A stretch of DNA of 64,000 bases from Ichthyobacterium seriolicida. GTDB taxonomy: Bacteria; Bacteroidota; Bacteroidia; Flavobacteriales; Ichthyobacteriaceae. Under the pieces are notes generated by a model. It was not told the origin of the DNA, did not search any database, and saw nothing but the letters and a program-made list of their open reading frames with translations. This document shows, piece by piece, positions 8,539 through 16,253 of the stretch (positions are counted from its first letter, which is position 1; each line of letters opens with the position of its first letter). The stretch covers positions 246,893 to 310,892 of the forward strand of contig NZ_AP014564.1 in the NCBI RefSeq assembly GCF_002369955.1. The letters run 5' to 3'. The position numbers and the translations under genes are program-made.

Positions 8539-9278
8539 GGTTCAAGACAACTTAAGGGGATTTTTTCTTATCCATTTTAACATACAAAAATACAAATTTT
8601 CATTTCGATAATTAAACCTCAATTCACACTCTTTTAGATGATAATAAAACTTGTGCTTATGGACTCCTCTAAACCTGGATAATCGAACTTTACATAGTCC
8701 CCAAAAATTCTCAATTCCATTAATGTGATTTACTCCTTTAGCAAATTCATTTTCACTATGTTTTACTCTATAATGCCTCTTATAACCATAGTTTACCAAG
8801 CCGTCATAAGACTTAAATCCATCAGTATAAATTGTACTTTCTTTACTTGCTCTGCTCTCTATAATAGGCATTATTACTGATGATGAGCAGTTTTTTACAA
8901 TTTGTGTATAAACTTTACCCTCTCTCTTTAACATACCAAATACTGGAACTTTTCCTCCTGATCCTCGTCCCCTTTTTCCCCTAACTCGTTTAGCTCCAAA
9001 ATAACTCTCATCTAATTCTATTTCCCCTTGATTAAAGGGACTTTCTTCTTCGCATTTTTGAACAATTAACAAACGTAATTTGTCAAAAATTTTGTTGATA
9101 GTATAACGACTTACATTAGTCGGTTTACTAACTTTTTTCGCTTCAATATCTAGGCAAAATAACCGTAAAATAGACCTGAATTTTGCCTCAGAAATTCTTG
9201 AACGAATTATATACTTGTTTTTCATAGATAACATAAGGGGTTACACGCATGTAAATTTACCTTAAGTTGTCTTGAACC
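8539..9278 (-). mobile_element. IS1595-family element (IS1016-like)
   Basis: Perfect 19-bp inverted ends GGTTCAAGACAACTTAAGG (8539-8557) and its complement (9260-9278) enclose one transposase gene. The element is 740 bp. The flanks AAAAATAA (8531-8538) and TAAAATAA (9279-9286) match at 7 of 8 bases, consistent with the 8-bp target duplication typical of this family. Confidence 0.85.
8542..9234 (-). CDS. IS1595-family transposase
   Basis: A 230-residue DDE transposase of the ISXO2/IS1016 type. The first catalytic Asp lies in IELDESYFGAKRVRGKRGRG, followed by VFGMLKREGKVYT. The second is in STIYTDGFKSYDGL. The third acidic position falls in HINGIENFWGLCKVRLSRFRG, a signature of this family. 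There is no zinc-ribbon N-terminus, as expected for the short IS1016 group. The C-terminus KNPLKLS runs into the inverted end, so the stop codon at 8542 lies inside it. Frame and ends are intact, so the element may still be active, and it is the only transposase in this window without an obvious defect. Confidence 0.85.
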   Translation of the reverse strand: MLSMKNKYIIRSRISEAKFRSILRLFCLDIEAKKVSKPTNVSRYTINKIFDKLRLLIVQKCEEESPFNQGEIELDESYFGAKRVRGKRGRGSGGKVPVFGMLKREGKVYTQIVKNCSSSVIMPIIESRASKESTIYTDGFKSYDGLVNYGYKRHYRVKHSENEFAKGVNHINGIENFWGLCKVRLSRFRGVHKHKFYYHLKECELRFNYRNENLYFCMLKWIRKNPLKLS

Positions 9279-9313
9279 TAAAATAATACGTTATGTTCAA
9301 ATTGAAATATAAC

Positions 9314-9332
9314 CATGAATAATCTGGGTTAA
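9314..9332. repeat. Solo IS1380-type end
   Basis: CATGAATAATCTGGGTTAA matches the IS1380 terminal sequence with a TTAA at its outer edge, but no element body is next to it. It lies 35 bases right of the IS1595 element and 100 bases from the end of the next gene. Confidence 0.5.
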
Positions 9333-9431
9333 AACTTTATACACAAAAAGGTAGACACAACAGTCCCAAATAGAATTATTATACTTGAGATTATTCAAAT
9401 AGATAGATAAAAAATAATCAGTTTTTCTTAT

Positions 9432-10145
9432 CTAGAAAAACCATCTGTAAGGCAAGAAAAAGCTCACATTATATTGAAAATGAAGGTTTAGTCCGTCGTT
9501 GTGCATTCCTAATCCAGGAATGTATATGGCTTCTGCTGCTCCTTTGTCATCAGGAGCCCTCCCGTGAATAATATGACCTATATTCAAAGACCATCCAAAA
9601 TAAATCATAGATGTAATCTCTACTTCTATACCGAAACAAAACTCCATAAAATGTGGATTTATCTCAACTAAACCTAAAGATTTACTGAATTCCATTTTAG
9701 GGTCATTGTCTTTTATCACATAATTCATTTTTTGCTTTACAAAAGCAGAACCATAGCGAAGGCCTATATAAACCATATTGTTTTCATCGTCAGTCCTTTT
9801 AAATAGATCGTAATTAACTCCTATTTTGAAAAATTTTCCCTCTTCAACAGCCTCTATAAAATCATTTTTAAAATTAGATTTTCCAATACCAAATTGCCCA
9901 TTGATAAAATAACGATCATAAACCCTAGTATCTATAGTTGATCCATATGATTCTCTCCCATTGTACATACTCCAAATTGGAGAAAAGATATCTGCCCCTA
10001 TCCTGAGACCATCGCTAGGGGGACTATAAGGAATGGTGTCTACCTCTATTTGAACTTCTTCATTAGAAGAAGTACTCTGAGCCTCTACATAAAGACTGCA
10101 AAACAGTAATAATACACTAATAATATATCTTAACATGCGTCTCAT
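9432..10145 (-). CDS. DUF6048-type outer membrane protein
   Basis: A 237-residue protein with signal peptide MRRMLRYIISVLLLFCSLYV ending near VEAQ. The body matches the DUF6048 pattern as I remember it: PYSPPSDGLRIGADIFSPIW, then RYFINGQFGIGKSNF, FFKIGVNYDLFKRTDDENNM, VYIGLRYGSAF, and an aromatic C-terminus ending in YRWFF. Alternating hydrophobic segments and the terminal Phe suggest a small beta-barrel. Its first 29 bases overlap the end of the DUF6452 gene, its usual partner in Bacteroidota, so the two are probably translated together. Function unknown. Confidence 0.75.
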   Translation of the reverse strand: MRRMLRYIISVLLLFCSLYVEAQSTSSNEEVQIEVDTIPYSPPSDGLRIGADIFSPIWSMYNGRESYGSTIDTRVYDRYFINGQFGIGKSNFKNDFIEAVEEGKFFKIGVNYDLFKRTDDENNMVYIGLRYGSAFVKQKMNYVIKDNDPKMEFSKSLGLVEINPHFMEFCFGIEVEITSMIYFGWSLNIGHIIHGRAPDDKGAAEAIYIPGLGMHNDGLNLHFQYNVSFFLPYRWFF

Positions 10146-10590
10146 CGTCTACGGTAATATTCATTCCTGTCTCAACTAATTTTATCTCTTTTATGAGATT
10201 TTTACTGTATTCAAACTTAGGGTTGTTAAAAGTTATTTTATAACCACAAGCCTTAGATACAAAAACAGGCTTCCTATTGTATTTGACCTTGATAGTATCT
10301 TTGTTTTCTCCTGTAATAAATACAAATTCTGTGTGATTCTTTGTAAAATCCAATTTTAAATCTACGCTTTGAACATTTTTAGAATCTTTAATTATCGTAT
10401 CTGTCGTGTCTTTCCATATGACAGTGAGATCTGTTAAGTGCTTCTTCTGATCTATATCCCTCCCTTTACTAGTCTTTTTTTTGGTAAAAAACTCCACTTT
10501 TAATTTTGGAGTGACGCCATCTATACAAACGTCATCTTTCTCACAGGATAAAAAGAGAAAAAATACTGATATTAAAACTATTTTTTTCAT
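10117..10590 (-). CDS. DUF6452-type lipoprotein
   Basis: A 157-residue lipoprotein with signal MKKIVLISVFFLFLSC followed by EKDDVCIDGVTPKLKVEFF. The CEKDD...C-x(6)-P-x-L-x-V-x-F pattern fits DUF6452. The rest is beta-rich (TDLTVIWKDTTDTIIK, VQSVDLKLDF, KDTIKVKYNRKP) and reads like an Ig-like fold. The start overlaps the purL stop by 4 bases (ATGA), and the end overlaps the DUF6048 gene by 29 bases, so these three genes probably share one transcript. A link to purine synthesis is not implied. Function unknown. Confidence 0.75.
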   Translation of the reverse strand: MKKIVLISVFFLFLSCEKDDVCIDGVTPKLKVEFFTKKKTSKGRDIDQKKHLTDLTVIWKDTTDTIIKDSKNVQSVDLKLDFTKNHTEFVFITGENKDTIKVKYNRKPVFVSKACGYKITFNNPKFEYSKNLIKEIKLVETGMNITVDDETHVKIYY

Positions 10591-13500
10591 ACTCCATTAT
10601 TTTCTATCCATTTCCTTGCATTTATAAAGGCTTCTATCCAAGGAGATACTTGGTCATCTCTGTCGGGGTAATGCGCCCAATTCCAAGGAAAAATAGAACG
10701 ATCTAAATGAGGCATCATAGCTATATGCCTCCCATCTTGAGTGGATAAAGCCATTGTCTCATAATCCGATCCGTTAGGATTAGCTGGATATTCAGAATAA
10801 GCATACTTGCCGACTATATTGTATTTGTCCTCTTCATAAGGCAAATTGAACTTGCCTTCACCATGAGCTGTCCAAATACCTAACCTCGTGTCGGACAAAG
10901 TGTGTAACATTACTGAATCGTTCCTTGGGATGTAAATGTTTATAAAAGCAGATTCAAACTTATTAGAATCGTTGTGTGACATTTTAGGCTTCTCACTGTG
11001 AGAAGGAGTTATAAGTCCTAATTCTATGAATAATTGACAACCATTGCAGACCCCTATAGATAAAGTGTCATTCCTGTCAAAAAAGTTATAAAGAGCCTTT
11101 TTAGCGTTGTTATTATACTTGAAAGAACCAGCCCATCCCTTAGCAGAGTTTAACACATCCGAGTTAGAAAAACCACCTATGGCTGCTATAAAATTCACAT
11201 CTTTTAAATCTTCTCGGCCACTCATCAAATCAGTCATGTGCACATCTAATACATCAAAACCTGCTAGATAAAGAGCATAAGCCATCTCTCTTTCAGTATT
11301 ACTTCCTTTCTCCCTTATAACAGCAGCCTTTATCTTAGGGCCTTGTTTTCTATCTGGTGAAATACCTAAATCTCTAAACTTTCCAGTGAAGTATTTAGGA
11401 AAAGAAAAATATAACGGCTGTTTTTTGTAATTCTCAAATCTCTCTCTGGCTTTATCTTTTCCACTCTGTCTACTATCTAATAGATAAGAAGTTTCATACC
11501 ATTCATCCCTCAATTTTTGTATATCGAAATTGTAAACATTATCCATATTTACAATCTTCAAAATAGGCTTGTCAGTAACCTTTCCTATTTTTTTATAGTT
11601 AATATTTTTAGACTCTAATATCTCTTCTACATCATCCTTAGCTTGAAATATTATTCCAGCATTTTCTGAAAATAATAACTTTATAATATCGTTCTCTCCT
11701 ATTTGCCCCAGAGATATCTCTGCTCCCAAATCGTTCTCTGCAAAACACATCTCTAACAATGTAGTTATAATACCTCCAGCAGATATATCGTGTCCTGCTA
11801 AGATCTTATCTTCTAATATCAGATCTTGAACAGTGTTAAATGCACATTTGAAGGCCTTAACATCTCTAATCGTAGGAGCTATATCCCCTATTTTATTTAC
11901 TATCTGTGCAAAACTACTTCCCCCTAAACTATAAGCATCTCCCGAGAGATCTATATAATAGATATTACTTTTTTTATCTCTATTAAATACTGGCTTTATT
12001 ACTTTTTTAACGTCTTGGCATTTACCTATAGCAGAGATGATAACCGTCCCTGGAGAATAGACAGGATCACCGTCAGGGTATTTTTGGGTCATAGACAATG
12101 AATCTTTACCCGTTGGGATATTTATTCCCAACTCTACAGCGAAATCTCTAAGACCTTTAACTGCCTCATACAACCTGTGATCTTCACCCTCATTTCCACA
12201 AGACCACATCCAATTAGCACTTAATGAAACACCATCTAATCTATCAGATAACGGAGCCCATATTAAATTTGTCAATGCTTCTGCTATAGAATTACGAGAT
12301 CCCCCTACGGGGTCTATCAAAGCCGTTACAGGAGAATGACCTATAGAGGTAGCTATACCTTTATTCCCTCTGTAATCCAGAGCTACCACACCCACATCAC
12401 TAAGAGGCAATTGCAGAGATCCAACTGTTTGCTGTCTAGCTACTCGACCTGTGACACATCTATCTACTTTGTTTGTAAGCCAATCTTTACAAGCTACAGC
12501 CTCTAGTTTCAAAACATCTGATAAGTATTCATCTAGTTTTTCTACATCATAATTTATACTAGAGAATTTTCTATCTACAGATTTGTCTATCACAGATCCT
12601 TGAGGAGTATTCTCGAATATATCTTCAATATTTAAATCTATAGGCTTTTCTCCTGTAATAGAACATTCTATTCTGAAGACCTTATCTCCTCTTACCTCTC
12701 CCACCACATACAAAGGCGCTTTCTCCCTCTTTGCTATCCTCTGTAAAATAGGCAGATCTTTAGGTTTTACTATAAGCCCCATACGCTCCTGAGACTCATT
12801 GCCGATTAACTCTTTGGCTGACAAGGTTTTATCGCCTATTGGCAATTTATTCAAATCTATGTAGGCTCCAGTCTTTTCAACTAATTCAGAAAGACAGTTT
12901 AGATGTCCTCCAGCTCCGTGATCATGAATTGAAACTATGATATTATCATCTGATTCTACCATAGACCTGATGACATTAGCCACCCTTTTCTGCATTTCAG
13001 GATTAGATCTCTGTATAGCGCTTAACTCTATAGTCTTTCTAAAATCTCCGGTATCTACCGAAGAAACAGAACTACCTCCCATGCCTATCCTATAATTATC
13101 TCCTCCTATAATAACAATTACATCTCCTTCTTCTGGGTTACTTTTAAAACTATCTTCTTTTTTTGCATATCCCACTCCACCTGCCAACATAACTACTTTA
13201 TCAAAACCGTATTTCTCATCGTTTTCGAAGTGTTCGAATGAAAGTACAGATCCACATATAAGAGGTTGCCCAAATTTATTTCCAAAATCACTCGCACCAT
13301 TAGAAGCCTTTATCAATATATCCGAAGGAGTCTGATATAACCAATCTCTAGGCTCTGTCGCCTTTTCCCAAAACCTACTACTAAGCGAACTATCGACGCT
13401 CTCCTTTAACCTAGAATAAGAAGTCATATATACGGCTGTCCCTATTAAAGGGAGACTGCCTTTACCTCCTGCTAGTCGGTCTCTTATCTCTCCTCCAGAT

Positions 13501-14291
13501 CCAGTAGCCGCTCCATTAAAAGGTTCTACAGTAGTGGGGAAATTATGAGTTTCTGCCTTTAAGGATAAAACAGCATCTATATTTTTAGTTTTAAAGCTAC
13601 TTGGTTGATCTCCTTTTTCAGGAGCAAATTGCTCTATTATATCTCCTTTTACAAAAGCCACATTGTCTTTGTAAGCAGAAACTATGTTGTCTGGAGATTT
13701 TTTAGACGTGTCTTTTATCAATTCAAAAAGGGTATGATCCTTTTCCTGACCGTCTATAATGTATTTACTATTAAAAATCTTATGCCTGCAGTGCTCTGAG
13801 TTTATCTGCGAAAAACCAAATACTTCAGAATCTGTCAATTTTCTATTTAAACGCAGACTTAGTTGATTTAAATAGTTAATCTCATTTTGATTCAAGGCTA
13901 AGCCCTCTTGTATATTATAAGAATCTATATCATCGATAAAGATGATATCTTCTCTTTTTATCTTTGTCTCTAAACTGTTTTCACATATGTTTTTATACAA
14001 CTTCTGTAACATAGAATCGTATTCTACTTCTTCGCTGTACACTTCTTGAAACTCTTCTATTCGCTGTATGCCCTCTATACCCATACTTACAGTTATATCC
14101 ACAGCGTTAGTACTCCAAGGAGAAATCATCTCAGGACTAGGCCCCAAGTAATATCCCTTTAAAGATTCACTATCTACCTTTTGAGCCTCGCCAAATAACC
14201 ACTCTAATTTCTGTTGGGTTTGAGAATCTATATCTTTGGAACTAACCACAAAATAAACCTTACCAGATGGATTCTTATAAAACTGTACCAT
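10587..14291 (-). CDS. purL: Phosphoribosylformylglycinamidine synthase, single-chain
   Basis: A 1234-residue enzyme for the fourth step of purine synthesis (FGAR + glutamine + ATP to FGAM), cytoplasmic. It is the large form fusing PurS-, PurL- and PurQ-like parts. Visible motifs include SEHCRHKIFN, LKAETHNFPT near residue 245 and GVGYAKKED. A glutaminase domain runs from about residue 986 with catalytic Cys1082 in GVCNGCQ and His1195 in MPHLDRS. The usual Glu after that His is Asp here, a conservative change. Length is slightly below the E. coli enzyme (about 1295). It is followed immediately by DUF6452 with a 4-base overlap. The 135 bases upstream show no clear promoter. Confidence 0.97.
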   Translation of the reverse strand: MVQFYKNPSGKVYFVVSSKDIDSQTQQKLEWLFGEAQKVDSESLKGYYLGPSPEMISPWSTNAVDITVSMGIEGIQRIEEFQEVYSEEVEYDSMLQKLYKNICENSLETKIKREDIIFIDDIDSYNIQEGLALNQNEINYLNQLSLRLNRKLTDSEVFGFSQINSEHCRHKIFNSKYIIDGQEKDHTLFELIKDTSKKSPDNIVSAYKDNVAFVKGDIIEQFAPEKGDQPSSFKTKNIDAVLSLKAETHNFPTTVEPFNGAATGSGGEIRDRLAGGKGSLPLIGTAVYMTSYSRLKESVDSSLSSRFWEKATEPRDWLYQTPSDILIKASNGASDFGNKFGQPLICGSVLSFEHFENDEKYGFDKVVMLAGGVGYAKKEDSFKSNPEEGDVIVIIGGDNYRIGMGGSSVSSVDTGDFRKTIELSAIQRSNPEMQKRVANVIRSMVESDDNIIVSIHDHGAGGHLNCLSELVEKTGAYIDLNKLPIGDKTLSAKELIGNESQERMGLIVKPKDLPILQRIAKREKAPLYVVGEVRGDKVFRIECSITGEKPIDLNIEDIFENTPQGSVIDKSVDRKFSSINYDVEKLDEYLSDVLKLEAVACKDWLTNKVDRCVTGRVARQQTVGSLQLPLSDVGVVALDYRGNKGIATSIGHSPVTALIDPVGGSRNSIAEALTNLIWAPLSDRLDGVSLSANWMWSCGNEGEDHRLYEAVKGLRDFAVELGINIPTGKDSLSMTQKYPDGDPVYSPGTVIISAIGKCQDVKKVIKPVFNRDKKSNIYYIDLSGDAYSLGGSSFAQIVNKIGDIAPTIRDVKAFKCAFNTVQDLILEDKILAGHDISAGGIITTLLEMCFAENDLGAEISLGQIGENDIIKLLFSENAGIIFQAKDDVEEILESKNINYKKIGKVTDKPILKIVNMDNVYNFDIQKLRDEWYETSYLLDSRQSGKDKARERFENYKKQPLYFSFPKYFTGKFRDLGISPDRKQGPKIKAAVIREKGSNTEREMAYALYLAGFDVLDVHMTDLMSGREDLKDVNFIAAIGGFSNSDVLNSAKGWAGSFKYNNNAKKALYNFFDRNDTLSIGVCNGCQLFIELGLITPSHSEKPKMSHNDSNKFESAFINIYIPRNDSVMLHTLSDTRLGIWTAHGEGKFNLPYEEDKYNIVGKYAYSEYPANPNGSDYETMALSTQDGRHIAMMPHLDRSIFPWNWAHYPDRDDQVSPWIEAFINARKWIENNGV

Positions 14292-14426
14292 AAACCTTTA
14301 ACATTAATTCTATTCACTAAATAATAAAGTGAAATTTTTCACACATGAAAAGACAAAACATCCCAATCATTATCCCTCTTCCCCAATAGGGAAGCCTTAA
14401 AAATCAGACCTGTAATATTTTAGACA

Positions 14427-15158
14427 TCACATCATTTTTAGAATATTTATTTCCTTATTTTCTAAAAATCTCCATTCCCCTCTTTTTAGATTTTTTTTTG
14501 TAAAACCAGCGAAAAATACCCTGTCTAACTTAATGACACTATAACCTAGATGTTCAAAGATTCTTCTTACTATTCTGTTTTTTCCAATATGTATCTCTAT
14601 GCCTACCTCCGTTTTTGGAGCGTCTTTTATATAAGATATCTTATCTACCACAGCAAGGCCATCTTCTAATTTTATCCCCTTGTAAACCTTTTCTAAATCA
14701 GACATACTGAACTTTTTGTCCAATGAAACGTGATATATCTTTTTTACTCTATGAGATGGATGAGTCAACTTTTTAGAAATATCTCCATCATTTGTAATTA
14801 ATAGAACTCCTGTTGTCATTCTATCCAAACGACCCACGGGGTAAACCCTAGATGGAGTAGCATTTTTCACAAGGTCTAAAACCGTTTTTCTATCTCTTGG
14901 ATCTTTAGTAGTGGTTATGAAATTCTTAGGCTTGTTCAACAATATATAAACTAACTTATCAAAAGTTATAGGCTTATCCCCAAAATGAACTTTATCAGTA
15001 GGATTTACTTTATAACCCATTTCACTTATGACCTTGCCATTTACCTTGACCTGACCTATTTTGATATGCATATCAGCCTCCCGCCTGGAACAAACCCCCG
15101 AGTGGGCTATAAATTTATTTAAACGAATCTTCCCCTTATCACTACTATTATCTTTCAT
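14427..15158 (-). CDS. rluB: rRNA pseudouridine synthase, RsuA/RluB family
   Basis: A 243-residue enzyme with an N-terminal S4 RNA-binding domain (RLNKFIAHSGVCSRREADMHIKIGQVKVNG split across residues 12-45). The catalytic domain holds the family motif VGRLDRMTTGVLLITNDGD, where the Asp in GRLD is the nucleophile, and IGKNRIVRRIFEHLGYSV, the conserved C-terminal RsuA/RluB/E/F block. It isomerises a uridine in ribosomal RNA. The assignment to RluB rather than RsuA/RluE/RluF is by analogy with Bacteroidota annotations. It lies 33 bases after apbE on the same strand and may be cotranscribed. Confidence 0.9.
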   Translation of the reverse strand: MKDNSSDKGKIRLNKFIAHSGVCSRREADMHIKIGQVKVNGKVISEMGYKVNPTDKVHFGDKPITFDKLVYILLNKPKNFITTTKDPRDRKTVLDLVKNATPSRVYPVGRLDRMTTGVLLITNDGDISKKLTHPSHRVKKIYHVSLDKKFSMSDLEKVYKGIKLEDGLAVVDKISYIKDAPKTEVGIEIHIGKNRIVRRIFEHLGYSVIKLDRVFFAGFTKKNLKRGEWRFLENKEINILKMM

Positions 15159-15191
15159 ATAATCTATAAAATATTGTAAGTATTCCTCTTA

Positions 15192-16253
15192 TTATAAGAA
15201 TCTTATTATTTGTTTTTTTAAGTTTTCACTTATGTAGGTTTTCTCATTACCCTCGCTGTCTATGTAGATAAAATAAACACTTATATCCTCACGAGACTCT
15301 TTTAAATGAGATATAGATTTATCAAAACCCATAGCCATAAACGCTGTAGCATAAGCATCTGCTATCATACAACTCTTAGATACCACCGAGGCACTTATAA
15401 TATCGCTCTCTTGGTCTTCTCCTGAAATAGGATTTATTATGTGAACGCGTTTCTTATTAGTCTGTTTATCTATTGTGTATTTTCTATAGTTTCCAGAAGT
15501 GGCTACGGCTTGATCTTCCATAACTAAATATTCAGCTATTTGTCTGTCTAAATCCATTCTTGGAGACTCTATGCCTACCATCCATTTTTTACCATCTATC
15601 TTTTTGCCCTTTACTAATATCTCTCCTCCTATCTCTATCAAATAGTTTTGAGAGCCTTTTTTATCTAAAAGCCTACCCACAAGGTCTATAGCATACCCTT
15701 TGGCTATAGCATTAAAAGTAAAAATTACATCTGGATCGTCTTTATAGATATATCCATCTATCAATTTTAATTTACCAAAGCCCACTAAATTTCTAAGCTC
15801 TTGTAAATCCTTCTCGGAATCAGCATTGCCCATTTTTTCTAAAACATATACAGTAGGATCAAAATAACCCTCTGTCTTATTGTATATTTCTTTAGATTTA
15901 AAAAAAACCTCTTCAAACATCTCATCTATATACACAACCTTCCCATCATTTATCTTTGATATATCAGAATCTGCTGAATAAGTAGACATGGATTTGTTTA
16001 TAACCTTAAACAGACTATCTATATCGGTTTTATAGTCCTGGTCTTCTCGAGCCGTATATTTAATGCTGTAAGTAGTGCCGAATACATCTCCTTCATATAA
16101 ATGCATTATATCTATATTTTCCTCACATGCAGATAATATAAAAGAGATCACCAATAGAGACAAAACCCTTCCCAAGGAAAATGAAATCGATAACTTATTG
16201 AAGTTGCAAACAATATATTTTACCATAAAAGAATTATCTAAGTGTTGCTCCAA
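15192..16253 (-). CDS. apbE: FAD:protein FMN transferase (ApbE), lipoprotein
   Basis: A periplasmic enzyme that attaches FMN from FAD to threonine residues of respiratory subunits such as those of Na+-NQR or Rnf. The core shows VFGTTYSIKYTA, IGGEILVKGKK, ESPR, VATSGNYRKYT, HIINPISG and SKSCMIADAYATAFMAMG, the last holding the Mg2+-binding Asp. A hydrophobic stretch ending in FILSAC is a lipobox. The long form starts at 16253 and overlaps pheT by 20 bases. A second ATG at 16226 (MVKYIVCNFNK) would remove the overlap and leave a more normal signal peptide, so the true start is uncertain. It probably lies in an operon with pheT and rluB. Confidence 0.9.
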   Translation of the reverse strand: MEQHLDNSFMVKYIVCNFNKLSISFSLGRVLSLLVISFILSACEENIDIMHLYEGDVFGTTYSIKYTAREDQDYKTDIDSLFKVINKSMSTYSADSDISKINDGKVVYIDEMFEEVFFKSKEIYNKTEGYFDPTVYVLEKMGNADSEKDLQELRNLVGFGKLKLIDGYIYKDDPDVIFTFNAIAKGYAIDLVGRLLDKKGSQNYLIEIGGEILVKGKKIDGKKWMVGIESPRMDLDRQIAEYLVMEDQAVATSGNYRKYTIDKQTNKKRVHIINPISGEDQESDIISASVVSKSCMIADAYATAFMAMGFDKSISHLKESREDISVYFIYIDSEGNEKTYISENLKKQIIRFL

